DNA from: Chara braunii
Taxonomy: Eukaryota; Streptophyta; Charophyceae; Charales; Characeae
NCBI GenBank assembly: GCA_003427395.1
Contig: BFEA01000524.1
Coordinates: 61,812-84,484 of the forward strand
Direction of reading: 5' to 3'
DNA: 22,673 bases
Within the stretch, counting starts at the first letter, position 1, and each line of letters starts with the position of its first letter. This document shows, one piece after another, positions 1 to 8,196 of the stretch. The notes below the pieces were generated by a model that saw nothing but the letters and a program-made list of their open reading frames with translations, was not told the DNA's origin and searched no databases. Position numbers and translations under genes: made by a program.

Positions 1-146
1 TGTCCGGCTGAAACAGACACGAGGCCTGTAGGCCCTCGTTTTCAGGCTGTCAGGCTGAAACAAACACGGGGCCTGTAGGCCCTGGTTTTCAGGCTTTTAG
101 CCTGACGGACGCAGGGCCTGGAAAATGGCCCTCGTGTGCAGGCGGA
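1..146. repeat. 47-bp tandem repeat with near-palindromic core
   Basis: Two close copies lie at 6-52 and 53-99, each starting GGCTGAAACA and carrying the core GGCCTGTAGGCCCT. A third, strongly diverged unit seems to follow to about 146. The core is close to self-complementary, so single strands could fold. The array abuts the 3' end of the minus-strand LINE remnant, so it could be a LINE tail repeat or unrelated minisatellite DNA. It is cut by the window edge and may extend further left. Confidence 0.7.
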
Positions 147-447
147 GCATGTAACACCTGAGAATCCCGTGCTTAACCCAGCTTTTCCAGGGCGGGGATG
201 AACTTATCATAACGTGACCACTTGTGTCTGTTACCCATCTATTCCCGAAGAGGGGTTGCCGATAGATTTCCTCCCATCGATCAAGGTGGGCTCTGTCAGG
301 GAGTGGGAGTTTTCGCCAGGTTTGCAGTAGGGAGGGCCAGAAACTATCCATCGGCTGGCCCCCTCCTTCTGAGCCCTCCCTCTCCAGCGGGAGTTTGCGA
401 GGGATCGTCCAATAGTGGTCCTCTAACCAAGTCAGCGGATGAATCAT
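105..447 (-). pseudogene. LINE ORF2 C-terminal fragment (fused to ORF1 by deletion)
   Basis: An open frame of about 115 codons on the minus strand. It aligns with the region of ORF2 in the plus-strand LINE around 14487-14760: both share RKLPLP, then an E-E pair, QPLF, and a PWKxWxKxGI block. This part lies between the reverse transcriptase and the terminal zinc-finger region, so it has no catalytic motif of its own. Where the plus copy has a TGA stop (14621-14623) this copy has a Trp codon. Upstream it joins ORF1 sequence at about 444-455 instead of the reverse transcriptase, so it is a remnant of an internally deleted element. Confidence 0.75.
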
Positions 448-990
448 AAATTCTCACTTCAGATCTGTCGCACCTGAAATTTTTCCAACTCTCTATTTCC
501 TTCTTGTCGTTGGGATATAAACATAAAATCGTGAACATAGTTGCAGAAACTGGGTGAATGCGGAAGTCTTCGCACACCGCTTCATAACTTCCTTTAAAGG
601 ATGACAGTCGCTTACAAATCTATCTGATTTTCTCATTTATCGATTTGTAAGTGGCATTATCATGAAATACCCATTTGTTTGCGTGTGTCTGATACACTGC
701 ATCTCTCTCAGCCAGTTTCTGCATCGGGTATGTTTTCACCATAGATTTTTTCCCTCCTGAATCAATAACTTTGTTCTCTGAGGGAATTAGGAATTTCAAA
801 AAGAAAAACGCCTTTGCAGATGAGACATTTTTCAAAGAGGTCTTTAGGGCCTGAGAATGTAATCCTTGCCTTTTGACTTCCAAAGACTTGGACTGAAATG
901 GGCCCTTTACACACTGCAGCCAAGATGATGCAGAAATTTGAGGCCTAGCCTGGTTGATTGACGATATCCCTGACTGGCTCGTGCTAGGCT
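445..990 (-). pseudogene. LINE ORF1 fragment, minus-strand copy
   Basis: Minus-strand codons from about 990 down to 450 align with ORF1 of the plus-strand LINE (about 8425-8926). Shared landmarks are a Ser-Trp block near 925, a K-x-S-L-K-N-x-S-S-A segment, PSE..VID followed by GG, K-x-YP...KLA, and SW-K...DRSEVRIY at the end. At least one frameshift lies near 600-620. Ser (TCA) follows VID here, where the plus copy has a TAA stop. The homology ends at SEVRIY, where ORF2 sequence begins. Role in the family: RNA binding and chaperone protein of the LINE particle. This copy is dead. Confidence 0.75.
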
Positions 991-1710
991 TCCGTCCTTC
1001 CCGTATCCTTCCTTTCTCCTTTTCTTTCCCCTCTTGGCCTCCCTTTCTTCCCCTCCTCTCCCCCTGACACCACTCTTTCTCTCTTTCCCTTCCCTTTTTC
1101 TCTTACTCGTACCATCCTCCCCCCCTTCTCTTCTCTCCACCACCATCACTGAGTTCTTTTCTTGGGAAACAGACGAATCATTGCTCTCTCCTAAGATACT
1201 GCGTTTGATTAATTGGCTTTGACCTCCTGTTGGACCGCCCACCTGATGACCAGTCAACGCAGAGATCACCACTCCCGTCTTTACACTATTTCCCATACTT
1301 CGAAACCCTACTGTTCCTTTCCATTGGATGGTTTGTCGTTCGTACAACTGTCTCAACTGACCCCCTCCTTCTTGTGCGAATAAAGGATTGGTCATCATCA
1401 ACCCGTCCTTTTGAGGTGAAACATTTTGACAACACAATTCTGTTGAGATCGGAGAATCCTTCAAAACAATGCAGTTAGTGATTGTTGATTTACCACTCAT
1501 ATGCTCTTTCTCTTCATCGAAGGTTAGGATTTCACCCTCCATCAGATTATCCATTGGAACCAGTTCTTTATTGTGCTTCTTCCTGACAGCCAAGATTGCT
1601 TTCATTGGCATTTGTAGCTGCTTCACTGCCAGCTGTCTCATTGCCCCCCTGAACATCATTGTTGATTCTGCTTTTCTGTGACTACGTTGATGATGGATGA
1701 TTCGCATCAT
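907..1710 (-). CDS. Open frame, possible 5' part of the minus-strand LINE ORF1
   Basis: A 267-codon open frame, long for this AT/CT-rich DNA. No known domain is recognised. It lies directly upstream of the recognisable ORF1 block but in another frame, and its last codons (about 907-1000) only shadow that block. The middle (about residues 180-235) is rich in Arg, Lys, Gly and Glu and is encoded by the purine-rich strand of a low-complexity tract. The plus-strand LINE also has a low-complexity charged segment at this place in ORF1, which supports reading it as the ORF1 N-terminus with a frameshift near 1000-1060. It may equally be a chance frame. Confidence 0.3.
   Translation of the reverse strand: MMRIIHHQRSHRKAESTMMFRGAMRQLAVKQLQMPMKAILAVRKKHNKELVPMDNLMEGEILTFDEEKEHMSGKSTITNCIVLKDSPISTELCCQNVSPQKDGLMMTNPLFAQEGGGQLRQLYERQTIQWKGTVGFRSMGNSVKTGVVISALTGHQVGGPTGGQSQLIKRSILGESNDSSVSQEKNSVMVVERREGGEDGTSKRKREGKERKSGVRGRGGEEREAKRGKKRRKEGYGKDGSLARASQGYRQSTRLGLKFLHHLGCSV
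1003..1140. repeat. Pyrimidine-rich low-complexity tract
   Basis: The plus strand is almost all C and T for about 140 bases. It is low-complexity and gives the charged Lys/Arg/Glu stretch of the minus-strand frame above. Confidence 0.75.
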
Positions 1711-1734
1711 CTTTTTTTTCTCTTTTTTTTTTAA

Positions 1735-1736
<2 letters not shown>

Positions 1737-1772
<36 letters not shown>

Positions 1773-1774
1773 TT
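1737..1774. repeat. (ATT)n microsatellite
   Basis: About twelve uninterrupted ATT units, preceded by T-rich sequence at 1711-1732. Confidence 0.95.
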
Positions 1775-3560
1775 GGTTGATGGGGACAGAGGAGGAGAGC
1801 TAGGTTAAAAAGCAGGTGATCTCAGGGAGCGGACACTTCACTGTTGGATTCACCAGTCGCCTTGTAATCCTTTTGAAGAGACGTCCAATTGATCCAGCTT
1901 CAACATCCACTGATCATCTTCCTCCTCTTCTCTTCCACTATCTCCCTAACACTCCTCTATCCTTCTCCCTCTTCTTTTCCTTCAAACCGTTGGATACGTC
2001 TTCCTTCTCCTTCCTGTTGACGTCTTAGCTCCAACCTTCTGACAAAGCCACTCGTTGTTCTCTCCCTACCTCTTGCTACCACTCCCCCCTATCCTCCACC
2101 CTTCCTTTCCCATTTGGTGATATTGATATTGATATGACTTTCCCCTGTCTGACGGTTTGTTGTGAACCGTTGTGGTATCAAGCAATGGACGATGCGACTT
2201 GTATGTCTCTTCTTACATACGACCTAACAATACAAAAGGAACGGACGCTCTTCCAAATTCTCGGAATTTCCAATCAGCGACTCATAATGTACCATCGTCT
2301 ATTTGACGTGACTACTTCCCCCAGCCCCTGATGTGCCCCCTGTCATTACCTTCCTTCTCTGACTTCCTTTTCTGTTGTCATCGAGAATAAATAAAAATAA
2401 TCACTCTAATGGCAACCCCACTACAGTCGTGTGTCTGCGTCTTCCCTTTTTTCCTTGACGATGAACCCCATCGATTCACCAACCTCCCTATCATTCACCC
2501 ATCACAACCTCGACTAATGGAGGCGACTCCTGAGAGAGAGACAATCGCCTCAGCTCCTAAGTCATGTCTGCAAACCTCTTGGTTGATGGGGCTGAAGAGT
2601 CCGATCACTTGGATCCTCCTCTTCGGTCAATACCAATTAAGTATTTCTGGCTCGCCTTGATGTCACCCAGCGTTTCTTCTCAGGATCGCCCAGCTATGTC
2701 ACCCACTAACCACTCATCTACACTAGTTGCTCCTGTCGCCTGGGCTCTTCACTAATGTCACCCCCATCAAAGTCATATGTCTGCGTCTTCTCTTTGTCCG
2801 CTGACGATGAACCACCATCAATTCTTCATCACCCCTTTCATCGGCCCATCACAACCGCAATTAATGGAGGTGACTCTTGCTATTCCTTTTAGTTACCTTG
2901 AACAATGAAGACCTCAACTCGTGCCGCCATCTGTCAGGACTCCCTTCTCTCTGACACACTTTCTGTTATCATCCAAAATAGATACACTGCTGCACTAGTA
3001 TCGCCCTCGTCAAATCCGTATGTCTACGTCATCCCAAAGATAGAAAGGATAGAGTGCGTCAACACTCTACTCCTAACCTTCCATTGGCTCCCCTACTTGG
3101 AGAGGCATCACCACTTTCACGAGCCTGTCGTGCTAGTAGTCCATGGACGGCACGACTATTACGGCTCTTGAATCATCATTAGTAAAACCAGGCAGAACTC
3201 ACCACGTGTCCTCCACCCTGCTTCACTAGACAAGCGTTTCGATGCCCAAGTGTCTGCACCTTGCAACGCATAGGCATGCACTAGGAGTGCGGAGGCGGAG
3301 GTGCATGTACGCTCGTGCGCCAAAAATTAGCGCAGCTGTCTGTCGTTCCATCCTCTTGATGATGACACCACTTTCAGTTGTTCTCTAGTTGTCTCCACAG
3401 TTTACTCATCGAGGAGATGTCTGGTCAGTTTTGACTCTTTTGTTTTGAGGTCAAAAATTCAAAATACAGAGCCCGGTGCTGTGGCTAAAAAGGTACCAGA
3501 ATCTGTCCTAAAATTCCCCAAATACATATTCAGACCGGAAAGTGTCTGCACCTCTAAAAC
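1775..3560. other. Non-genic region with diverged repeats
   Basis: No convincing gene; the frames here are short and without recognisable motifs. The plus strand is rich in C and T (for example 1915-2010). A block resembling TATGTCTGCGTCTTCC recurs at about 2430-2450, 2780-2795 and 3018-3035, each time shortly after a CACCCC- or CGCCCTC-type stretch. The 2405-2535 and 2755-2880 segments share further similarity (GACGATGAACC, CCATCACAACC, TTAATGGAGG-like), so this looks like an old tandem duplication of about 350 bp. From 3200 to 3560 nothing specific is seen. Confidence 0.5.
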
Positions 3561-3564
3561 ACCT

Positions 3565-3830
3565 CAAGATACTTCATCTCTCCATTCGTCAGGTTAGTAA
3601 CTAGTTTGCACACCAATGCACACAAGCAGAGGAGTAGGAAAAAAAAAACAGAAATACCCCAACAAGACAACAATACCATGCACACATACATGGGCAACCC
3701 TTAGGTGCATGACACTTAGCTGAGTGGCCCGGACTCTGAGATGAAGTATAACTCACCCCCCTTCCTCATATGGTCCTCCTAACCCTATTCGCTACCTCTA
3801 CACTAGTGTCCTATCATGTAGGAGGGTCTG
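3565..3830 (-). repeat. Inverted-repeat partner of 7155-7421
   Basis: About 265 bases that match the reverse complement of 7155-7421. Shared landmarks in order are CAAGATACTTCATC at 3565-3578, GTTTGCACAC, GAGTAGGAAA-like, TACCCCAACA, AATACCAT, ACATGGGCA, GATGAAGTATAACTCACC and a CACTAG..TCCTATC block. Similarity stops sharply at the CAAGATACTTCATC end and fades at the other. It lies just downstream of a gag-like frame read on the minus strand, so it probably belongs to the internal part of the LTR element at 3814-4530. Confidence 0.75.
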
Positions 3831-4029
3831 ACTCCAACACCAAAGTGCAACGCCAGATCCCCAGCCGATGTTGAAGAACAAGTAGCAACTTTGCAGTCCG
3901 TAGATGCAGAATGGCTACCTCCTTCAAGATCGCCTCGTTGAGGGAGGCCCTTAAGTCACCAAGTGTCTCCCTTAGGTCAGATTCCAGGTGTGAGTGGCTC
4001 TCACTGTCACCTCTCTCAAATTGTCGCAT
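3814..4029 (-). pseudogene. Gag-like N-terminal fragment of an LTR retrotransposon
   Basis: A 71-codon minus-strand frame, charged and probably helical (MRQFERGDSESHSHLE at the start). It begins about 220 bases after the putative primer-binding site at 4247-4259, the usual place for a gag start. No capsid or zinc-knuckle motif follows; the frame ends where the repeated 3565-3830 segment begins. The assignment rests mainly on position and general composition. Confidence 0.35.
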
Positions 4030-4185
4030 GAAGTCCTCTTGATGTGTCTTGCCACCGCAAGCTCACTCTCAATCAACCTAGTCAGGTTCAATGTCGACCC
4101 AACACACACTAACAGGTGGGGGAAGCTTCCCCTATCCACGCTGCCCCACTTCCCACTTCAGACCAACCCTAACCCCTTAGGCTAG

Positions 4186-4206
4186 CCCTAACCACTTAGG
4201 TTAGGG
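4186..4206. other. Perfect hairpin with telomere-like arms
   Basis: CCCTAACC (4186-4193), a 5-base loop, then GGTTAGGG (4199-4206) form a perfect 8-bp stem; another GGTTAGGG unit overlaps to 4212. The arms resemble TTAGGG-type repeats, but there are only two or three units. It lies in the putative leader of the minus-strand LTR element. Confidence 0.6.
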
Positions 4207-4246
4207 TTAGGGTGGATAAGTCAACTCTCACCAGCAAGTAGAATCC

Positions 4247-4259
4247 GCTTGGATACCAA
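4247..4259 (-). other. Putative primer-binding site of an LTR retrotransposon
   Basis: On the minus strand this reads TTGGTATCCAAGC, directly after ...GGATCATAACA. It resembles the TGGTATCAGAGC type of site complementary to initiator Met-tRNA in plant Ty1/copia and Ty3/gypsy elements, with two or three differences. It sits immediately next to the proposed LTR end. Confidence 0.5.
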
Positions 4260-4358
4260 TGTTATGATCCTGGCCAATTTCGAAGTACACATTCATCAGA
4301 TAGTACAATGCCATCCAATTGCAAAAAGAAATGAATGAACTTGAGAGGAGAGAGAGGA

Positions 4359-4389
<31 letters not shown>

Positions 4390-4530
4390 AAGAAGAAGAA
4401 GAAGAAAGAAAGAAAGAAGAAGACGATGATGTACACCAGCATAGACCAATGATGATGCTTTTTTTCTTCGCCAACCACTCTCCTCCTCCTTATCTTCTCC
4501 CCTCTTATTCAAACAAGAATAATAATAACA
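4260..4530 (-). mobile_element. Putative 271-bp LTR
   Basis: On the plus strand the segment starts TGTTATGATCC and ends AATAATAACA, so it has perfect 6-bp terminal inverted repeats (TGTTAT / ATAACA) with TG...CA ends. The primer-binding site abuts its internal end and a gag-like frame follows, so it would be the 5' LTR of a minus-strand element. No second LTR is found in the window, so the element is truncated or rearranged. An AAG microsatellite sits inside it. Confidence 0.5.
4359..4421. repeat. (AAG)n / (AAAG)n microsatellite
   Basis: About fifteen AAG units followed by a few GAAA units. The long poly-Leu, poly-Ser and poly-Phe frames on the other strand come only from this repeat. Confidence 0.95.
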
Positions 4531-5540
4531 ATGTTGAATGGCTGATCCAGAATCAATGTCCGATTTCCTCTTCTACTGCAGGTACCACTTGAGGTCCACC
4601 ATAGCCATGGCCGCCCCTCTCTCTCTTCTCTCTCATAGGCCGAGGCTATGGCGGACTACTAGGGCATCACCTTGCTGTCCAAAGGACAGCACAAAGCAGC
4701 TATGGTTGCTCTAGCTCAGGCCGCCATGCCTGACTCTGCCTCGAAGCTTCTTGGTGTAGCTCTGCGCCAACGGGGCCTTCCTGCTGCAGCGCCCACCTAG
4801 GTGATGAAGATGGCAACCATCATAGCCAGGTAAGTGTCTCTGGCGCTCCCCTTCCTAGTCCTGGTCTTCTTCCTCCTCCGTGTCCTTGCTCCTTTCCCAG
4901 CAGCGCTGCTCCAGCCAACGCTCCAACCAGTGTGTCACCAAACTTGCACACTGACAAAGAAGAGCAACTAGCTCCTGCTTGCCTCTTGGCAAGTGACTTC
5001 CTAGGTTGCACGGTCTCCAAGCAACCGGTATCTCCTCCCTTTCAGAGGGAAAATTCATTGCAGACTCTGAATTGCCCGTGCAGGCCCTAGACTCAGACTG
5101 GTTGGACTGGTACCCGCCTAGACCTAGCCTACAACTACTGGGCCTCTAAAAATGCCAGCTTTTGTCTTCTTTTGCTCGGCCTCAAGTACCTGGCACATCT
5201 ACCTCTACCTCGTGTGGTAGCGGCCTACCTGCTACTTGAGTGTTTTCCGCTGCTTCAAGTGTCGCGGGCCTCTTTCCCTGCCACTTGAGTGTTTTCCCCC
5301 GCTGCAATCCTCAATGTCACGGCCATAGGTAAGTACCGGTCCTTTGGCCCCCCTGAACGAGCAAGAGCCCTTGCAGGTCACACACGCACTCAAGCCGACA
5401 AGCACTCAAACAGGCATGCAAACCAGCAAGCGTGCACACACACAGACTTAGAGAACTCAGTAACAAGCGGGAAACTCAGCAAGGCATTCATTCCATGAGC
5501 AAAACTCATAAATCAGTTGTGTGTCTCATTCCATGTTTGG
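4531..5540. other. Non-genic region with an exon-like block
   Basis: No clear gene. A pyrimidine tract with ATAG (ending 4638) is followed by 191 bases ending in CCAG/GTAAGT (junction 4829/4830). The frame from 4639 reads plausibly as protein (Ala- and Leu-rich, for example GQHKAAMVALAQAAMPDSAS) but holds TAG stops near 4660 and 4798. A second AG/GTAAGT lies at 5328/5329. This could be a decayed host exon or an old gag fragment. Confidence 0.25.
5231..5328. repeat. 49-bp tandem duplication
   Basis: GC(T/C)ACTTGAGTGTTTTCC occurs at 5231 and again at 5280, followed each time by a CGCTGC-type stretch. Confidence 0.6.
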
Positions 5541-5962
5541 TCAGGTCCTTACATATTGCTTAATTAAAATCTCTTCGAGTGTGGCCACTGGCATGGCTTT
5601 AGGCCACACCGTGAGATTGATCTTAGTATACCCAACTTGCATACCTTGGACTTCTTAGAAGTCCCACACGACGGGTCCGACATTCATCCCCATGGTAACG
5701 AATGGGCTCACTAGTTGAGTTCCCAGCACCTCGAAGTAAGCTCTCGTGGAGCTGATCCGGGACTCAACGTCGTCCTTGTTGTCATACTTGGTATCTGCAC
5801 CACCTTCCTGTCCGCATAGGGAATGTTGTAGCTCGGACCAGCATTTGCTGGTTTGATCTTGAGGATGCAGCAGTTGCGGAATTTCCTATGCTGCCACTTA
5901 CTCGAGCAACAACGGAATTTGCACCTACTGCAGGTCCCCAAAAGGTCGTTAACCACACTCAA
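5541..5962 (-). pseudogene. Unassigned coding-like fragment, minus strand
   Basis: On the minus strand a frame from about 5895 to a TGA at 5541-5543 is open except for one TAA at 5655-5657. It reads like protein (for example STRAYFEVLGTQLVSP, then GMNVGPVVWDF, then VGYTKINLTVWPKAMP). The overlapping frame upstream (5711-5962) starts with a Cys-rich stretch, CSRCKFRCC...QHRKFRNC, faintly like a gag zinc knuckle. No family is recognised with confidence; a decayed retroelement gag region is one possibility. Confidence 0.3.
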
Positions 5963-6520
5963 AGAGACGGTTACGGAGGCCCAAATTTTCAGGATTTTTT
6001 CAGGCTCATTATAACAAACGCCTCACACCTCTTAAGCCATACTTGTCACCAGTCCATAGAGTGGACACCAAATAAACCAACAGCAAAAGAAAAAAAGGAA
6101 AAAAGTTAATCAAAGGGGCCTTAAACCCCAGGCAAAAGTGCAATTTCATGCAAAATTCACTCTTTTCAGTTTTCAGGATTTTTCAGGGCTGGCCAAAACA
6201 GTGAACTCCAAGTCCCCAACAAACACCAAACTTGGCACACACAAACCTTGACCGAAAACAAAACAGGCCAACAGAAAAAAAAAAAAAAAAAAACATCTCC
6301 AATGCACTTTTCAATTTTTCACAAGGTGAAGGTTTTTTTTTTTTTTTAAGTCCATGGTGTTGTAGAGGCCAGTCACTGAGTGCACAGTGATCACCTGGAG
6401 CAGTGGGCCGTGAGTGTCCTTGAATATGAGACCACCTCCCATCCCATCCTCACATCAATACTCCTAGCGCACCCCCTATCCCACTATCCTACCTCAGTGT
6501 GACCAGCACTCAGGACCATT
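5963..6520. other. Non-genic, A- and T-tract rich
   Basis: Contains an A19 run (6275-6293) and a T15 run (6333-6347). TTTTCAGGATTTT(T)TCAGG occurs twice (about 5985 and 6168), and both copies run on to a CCAACAG plus A-rich end about 100 bases later. These could be two diverged copies of a short poly(A)-ended unit. No gene is seen. Confidence 0.4.
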
Positions 6521-6621
6521 ACCCTACCAATGGGCAGGCAACTTGGACCGAACAACAGTGATAGGCACCAGGGCTGATAGGTTGCCCAGCCCTGGTGGAA
6601 GTTCTCTCTTCGATATACGCA

Positions 6622-6825
6622 CATGATGCTGCCTGTACATCTTTTTGATACATAGATTCACAGAGCACACACAGCCTTCGGGCATACACACAGTTTGCGA
6701 ACTATACATCGCCTACGGGCTACATACACAAGTTTCCACACATGATGCTGTATGTACATCTCGATACATAGATTCACGGAGCATACACAACCTTCGGGTA
6801 TACACATAGCTTGCGAACTACACAA
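6622..6825. repeat. 119-bp tandem duplication
   Basis: Copy 1 begins at 6622 and copy 2 at 6741, both with CATGATGCTG, then GATACATAGATTCAC, CCTTCGGG, TACACA and TTGCGAACTA in the same order. The second copy is cut short after about 85 bases. Confidence 0.85.
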
Positions 6826-7154
6826 CTATCAGACTGGGGGGGGTCTAGTCACTGGGTGGGATCGAGTATCTGCAGTAGGTTCAGGTAAGGGGTTCCTACC
6901 GACATTCAGATAGAACTGTCTGGTGGCTATATAAGGCTTAGACCCTAGGGTAAGGGTAGGGATATAAGTCGCTCAGGCCAGCCCGAGTTCCGCCTGGCCT
7001 TGGGTAAGCTAGGGGAAGGACGGTAAGACTGTTTCAGTGCGTGCTACCCTGCCTGAACCTAGGGTCCAGAGTCTCTTGGGGCCTGTAGTAGATTGTTTGG
7101 GCCTGGCGTCCGAAGTTCCCGTTCGACAAGGCTCGTCCGATTGGGGCCGAAAGT

Positions 7155-7421
7155 GGGGGTCCCTGTTAACCGATAGTGTCCTAGTAGATAGGATGCTAGT
7201 GTACGGGTAGCGTTACAGGGTGAGTTATACTTCATCTCGAAGCTCAGGCCACTTAGGTAAGGGTCACGCACCTACGGGATGCCCATGTGTGTGTGTATGG
7301 TATTGTTTGTCCTGTTGGGGTAATTTCGGGTTTGGTTTTCCTACCCCTCTATGGTCTTGATTGTGTGCACGAGTGTGCAAACTGCTTTCTCACCTTATGA
7401 GTGGATGGATGAAGTATCTTG
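7155..7421 (+). repeat. Inverted-repeat partner of 3565-3830
   Basis: Reads on the plus strand as the minus-strand segment at 3565-3830 does: GGTGAGTTATACTTCATC, TGCCCATGT, ATGGTATTGTT, TGTTGGGGTA, TTTTCCTAC.CCTCT, GTGTGCAAACT and finally GATGAAGTATCTTG at 7408-7421. It is probably a second, oppositely oriented fragment of the same LTR-element family. No LTR, primer site or gag frame is recognised upstream of this copy. Confidence 0.75.
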
Positions 7422-7878
7422 AATTGAGCACCATATCTTTCTACAATACTTTGTCTTTTCATTACTGAACGGCTGTAGTTAGTAGGTTCTCTATGAAGTT
7501 AAAATTCATTTTTCAATACGGTAAAGGCAGAGAGAAGGTCCAAGTGGGACCTTTCTTGGCTGGGACTCGGTCACGACCAACGTGGGACCTATAGGGACCC
7601 AGTAGGACAGGGCCCAACAAGAAGGGCCCCTTAGACCTAAATTTGTTACCGTCAAGTTCATTCTTGTTCTTGCTGGAAATTTCAGAGTTTATTGAACTTT
7701 CTCCTTTGGTTAGAGCACTCCCTGGTGAGGGGATCTCGGTTGACTCGATGTCTGAATTTGTTGTACGTTCACGACACTGATCAGATCCGGCCCGAGGGGA
7801 TCTCGTACTTGGTCTGAGTCAGGCTGAGATGCCGGATTAGAACTTTCATTTGAAATTAGTTTTTTTATTAATTCTTTC
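7422..7878. other. Spacer / probable LINE 5' region
   Basis: No gene is seen. Short complementary GGTCC/GGGACC segments are clustered at 7535-7620 (AAGGTCC...GGGACCTT; the self-complementary CCTATAGG; GGGCCC pairs) and could fold locally. The 5' end of the plus-strand LINE probably lies here but cannot be placed; no target-site duplication was found. Confidence 0.35.
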
Positions 7879-8196
7879 ATGAGGCATGTCATGATGAAAC
7901 AGTTGGGTCCAACCCCATATGTTCGTCCTACAGTCACGTCAGCCAATCAGTCAGCAGGAGGAGTCCCAGGGAAACAAGCATGGAGAGGCAGAACCTGCTT
8001 TTCGAATCACGCCAGATCACCGTACTCCGTGGCCCTGATAAGGGGTCAATCGAATGAGCAGGGTCTGTCCAAACAACTGTCCATAAAGAGCACTGAACAA
8101 TTCCCTGCCCTCAGTACCCAAAATGTGGTCCAAACAGTTTCTGTTGTTCCTGTCAGGAATCATCCTGGTGATGATGTGGTGGTAACAGAGACATAA
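7879..8196 (+). pseudogene. 5' open frame of the LINE, possible ORF1 N-terminus
   Basis: 105 codons from ATG at 7879 to TAA at 8194-8196, in a different frame from the rest of ORF1. It is rich in Ser, Gln, Val and Pro with no known domain. The next frame opens at 8175 and overlaps its end, so one frameshift near 8175-8200 would join the two into a longer ORF1. Alternatively it is leader sequence and ORF1 starts at 8211. Confidence 0.4.

Noticed and set aside
4186-4212. Telomere-like TTAGGG units
   Set aside because: Only two or three units and within a hairpin; too few to call an interstitial telomere array.
4228-4512. Minus-strand frames with long Leu, Ser or Phe runs
   Set aside because: All three come from the AAG microsatellite read in different frames; no domain on either side.
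7059-7271. 70-codon minus-strand frame across the 7155-7421 repeat
   Set aside because: The other copy of the repeat does not keep the frame, and no motif is present.
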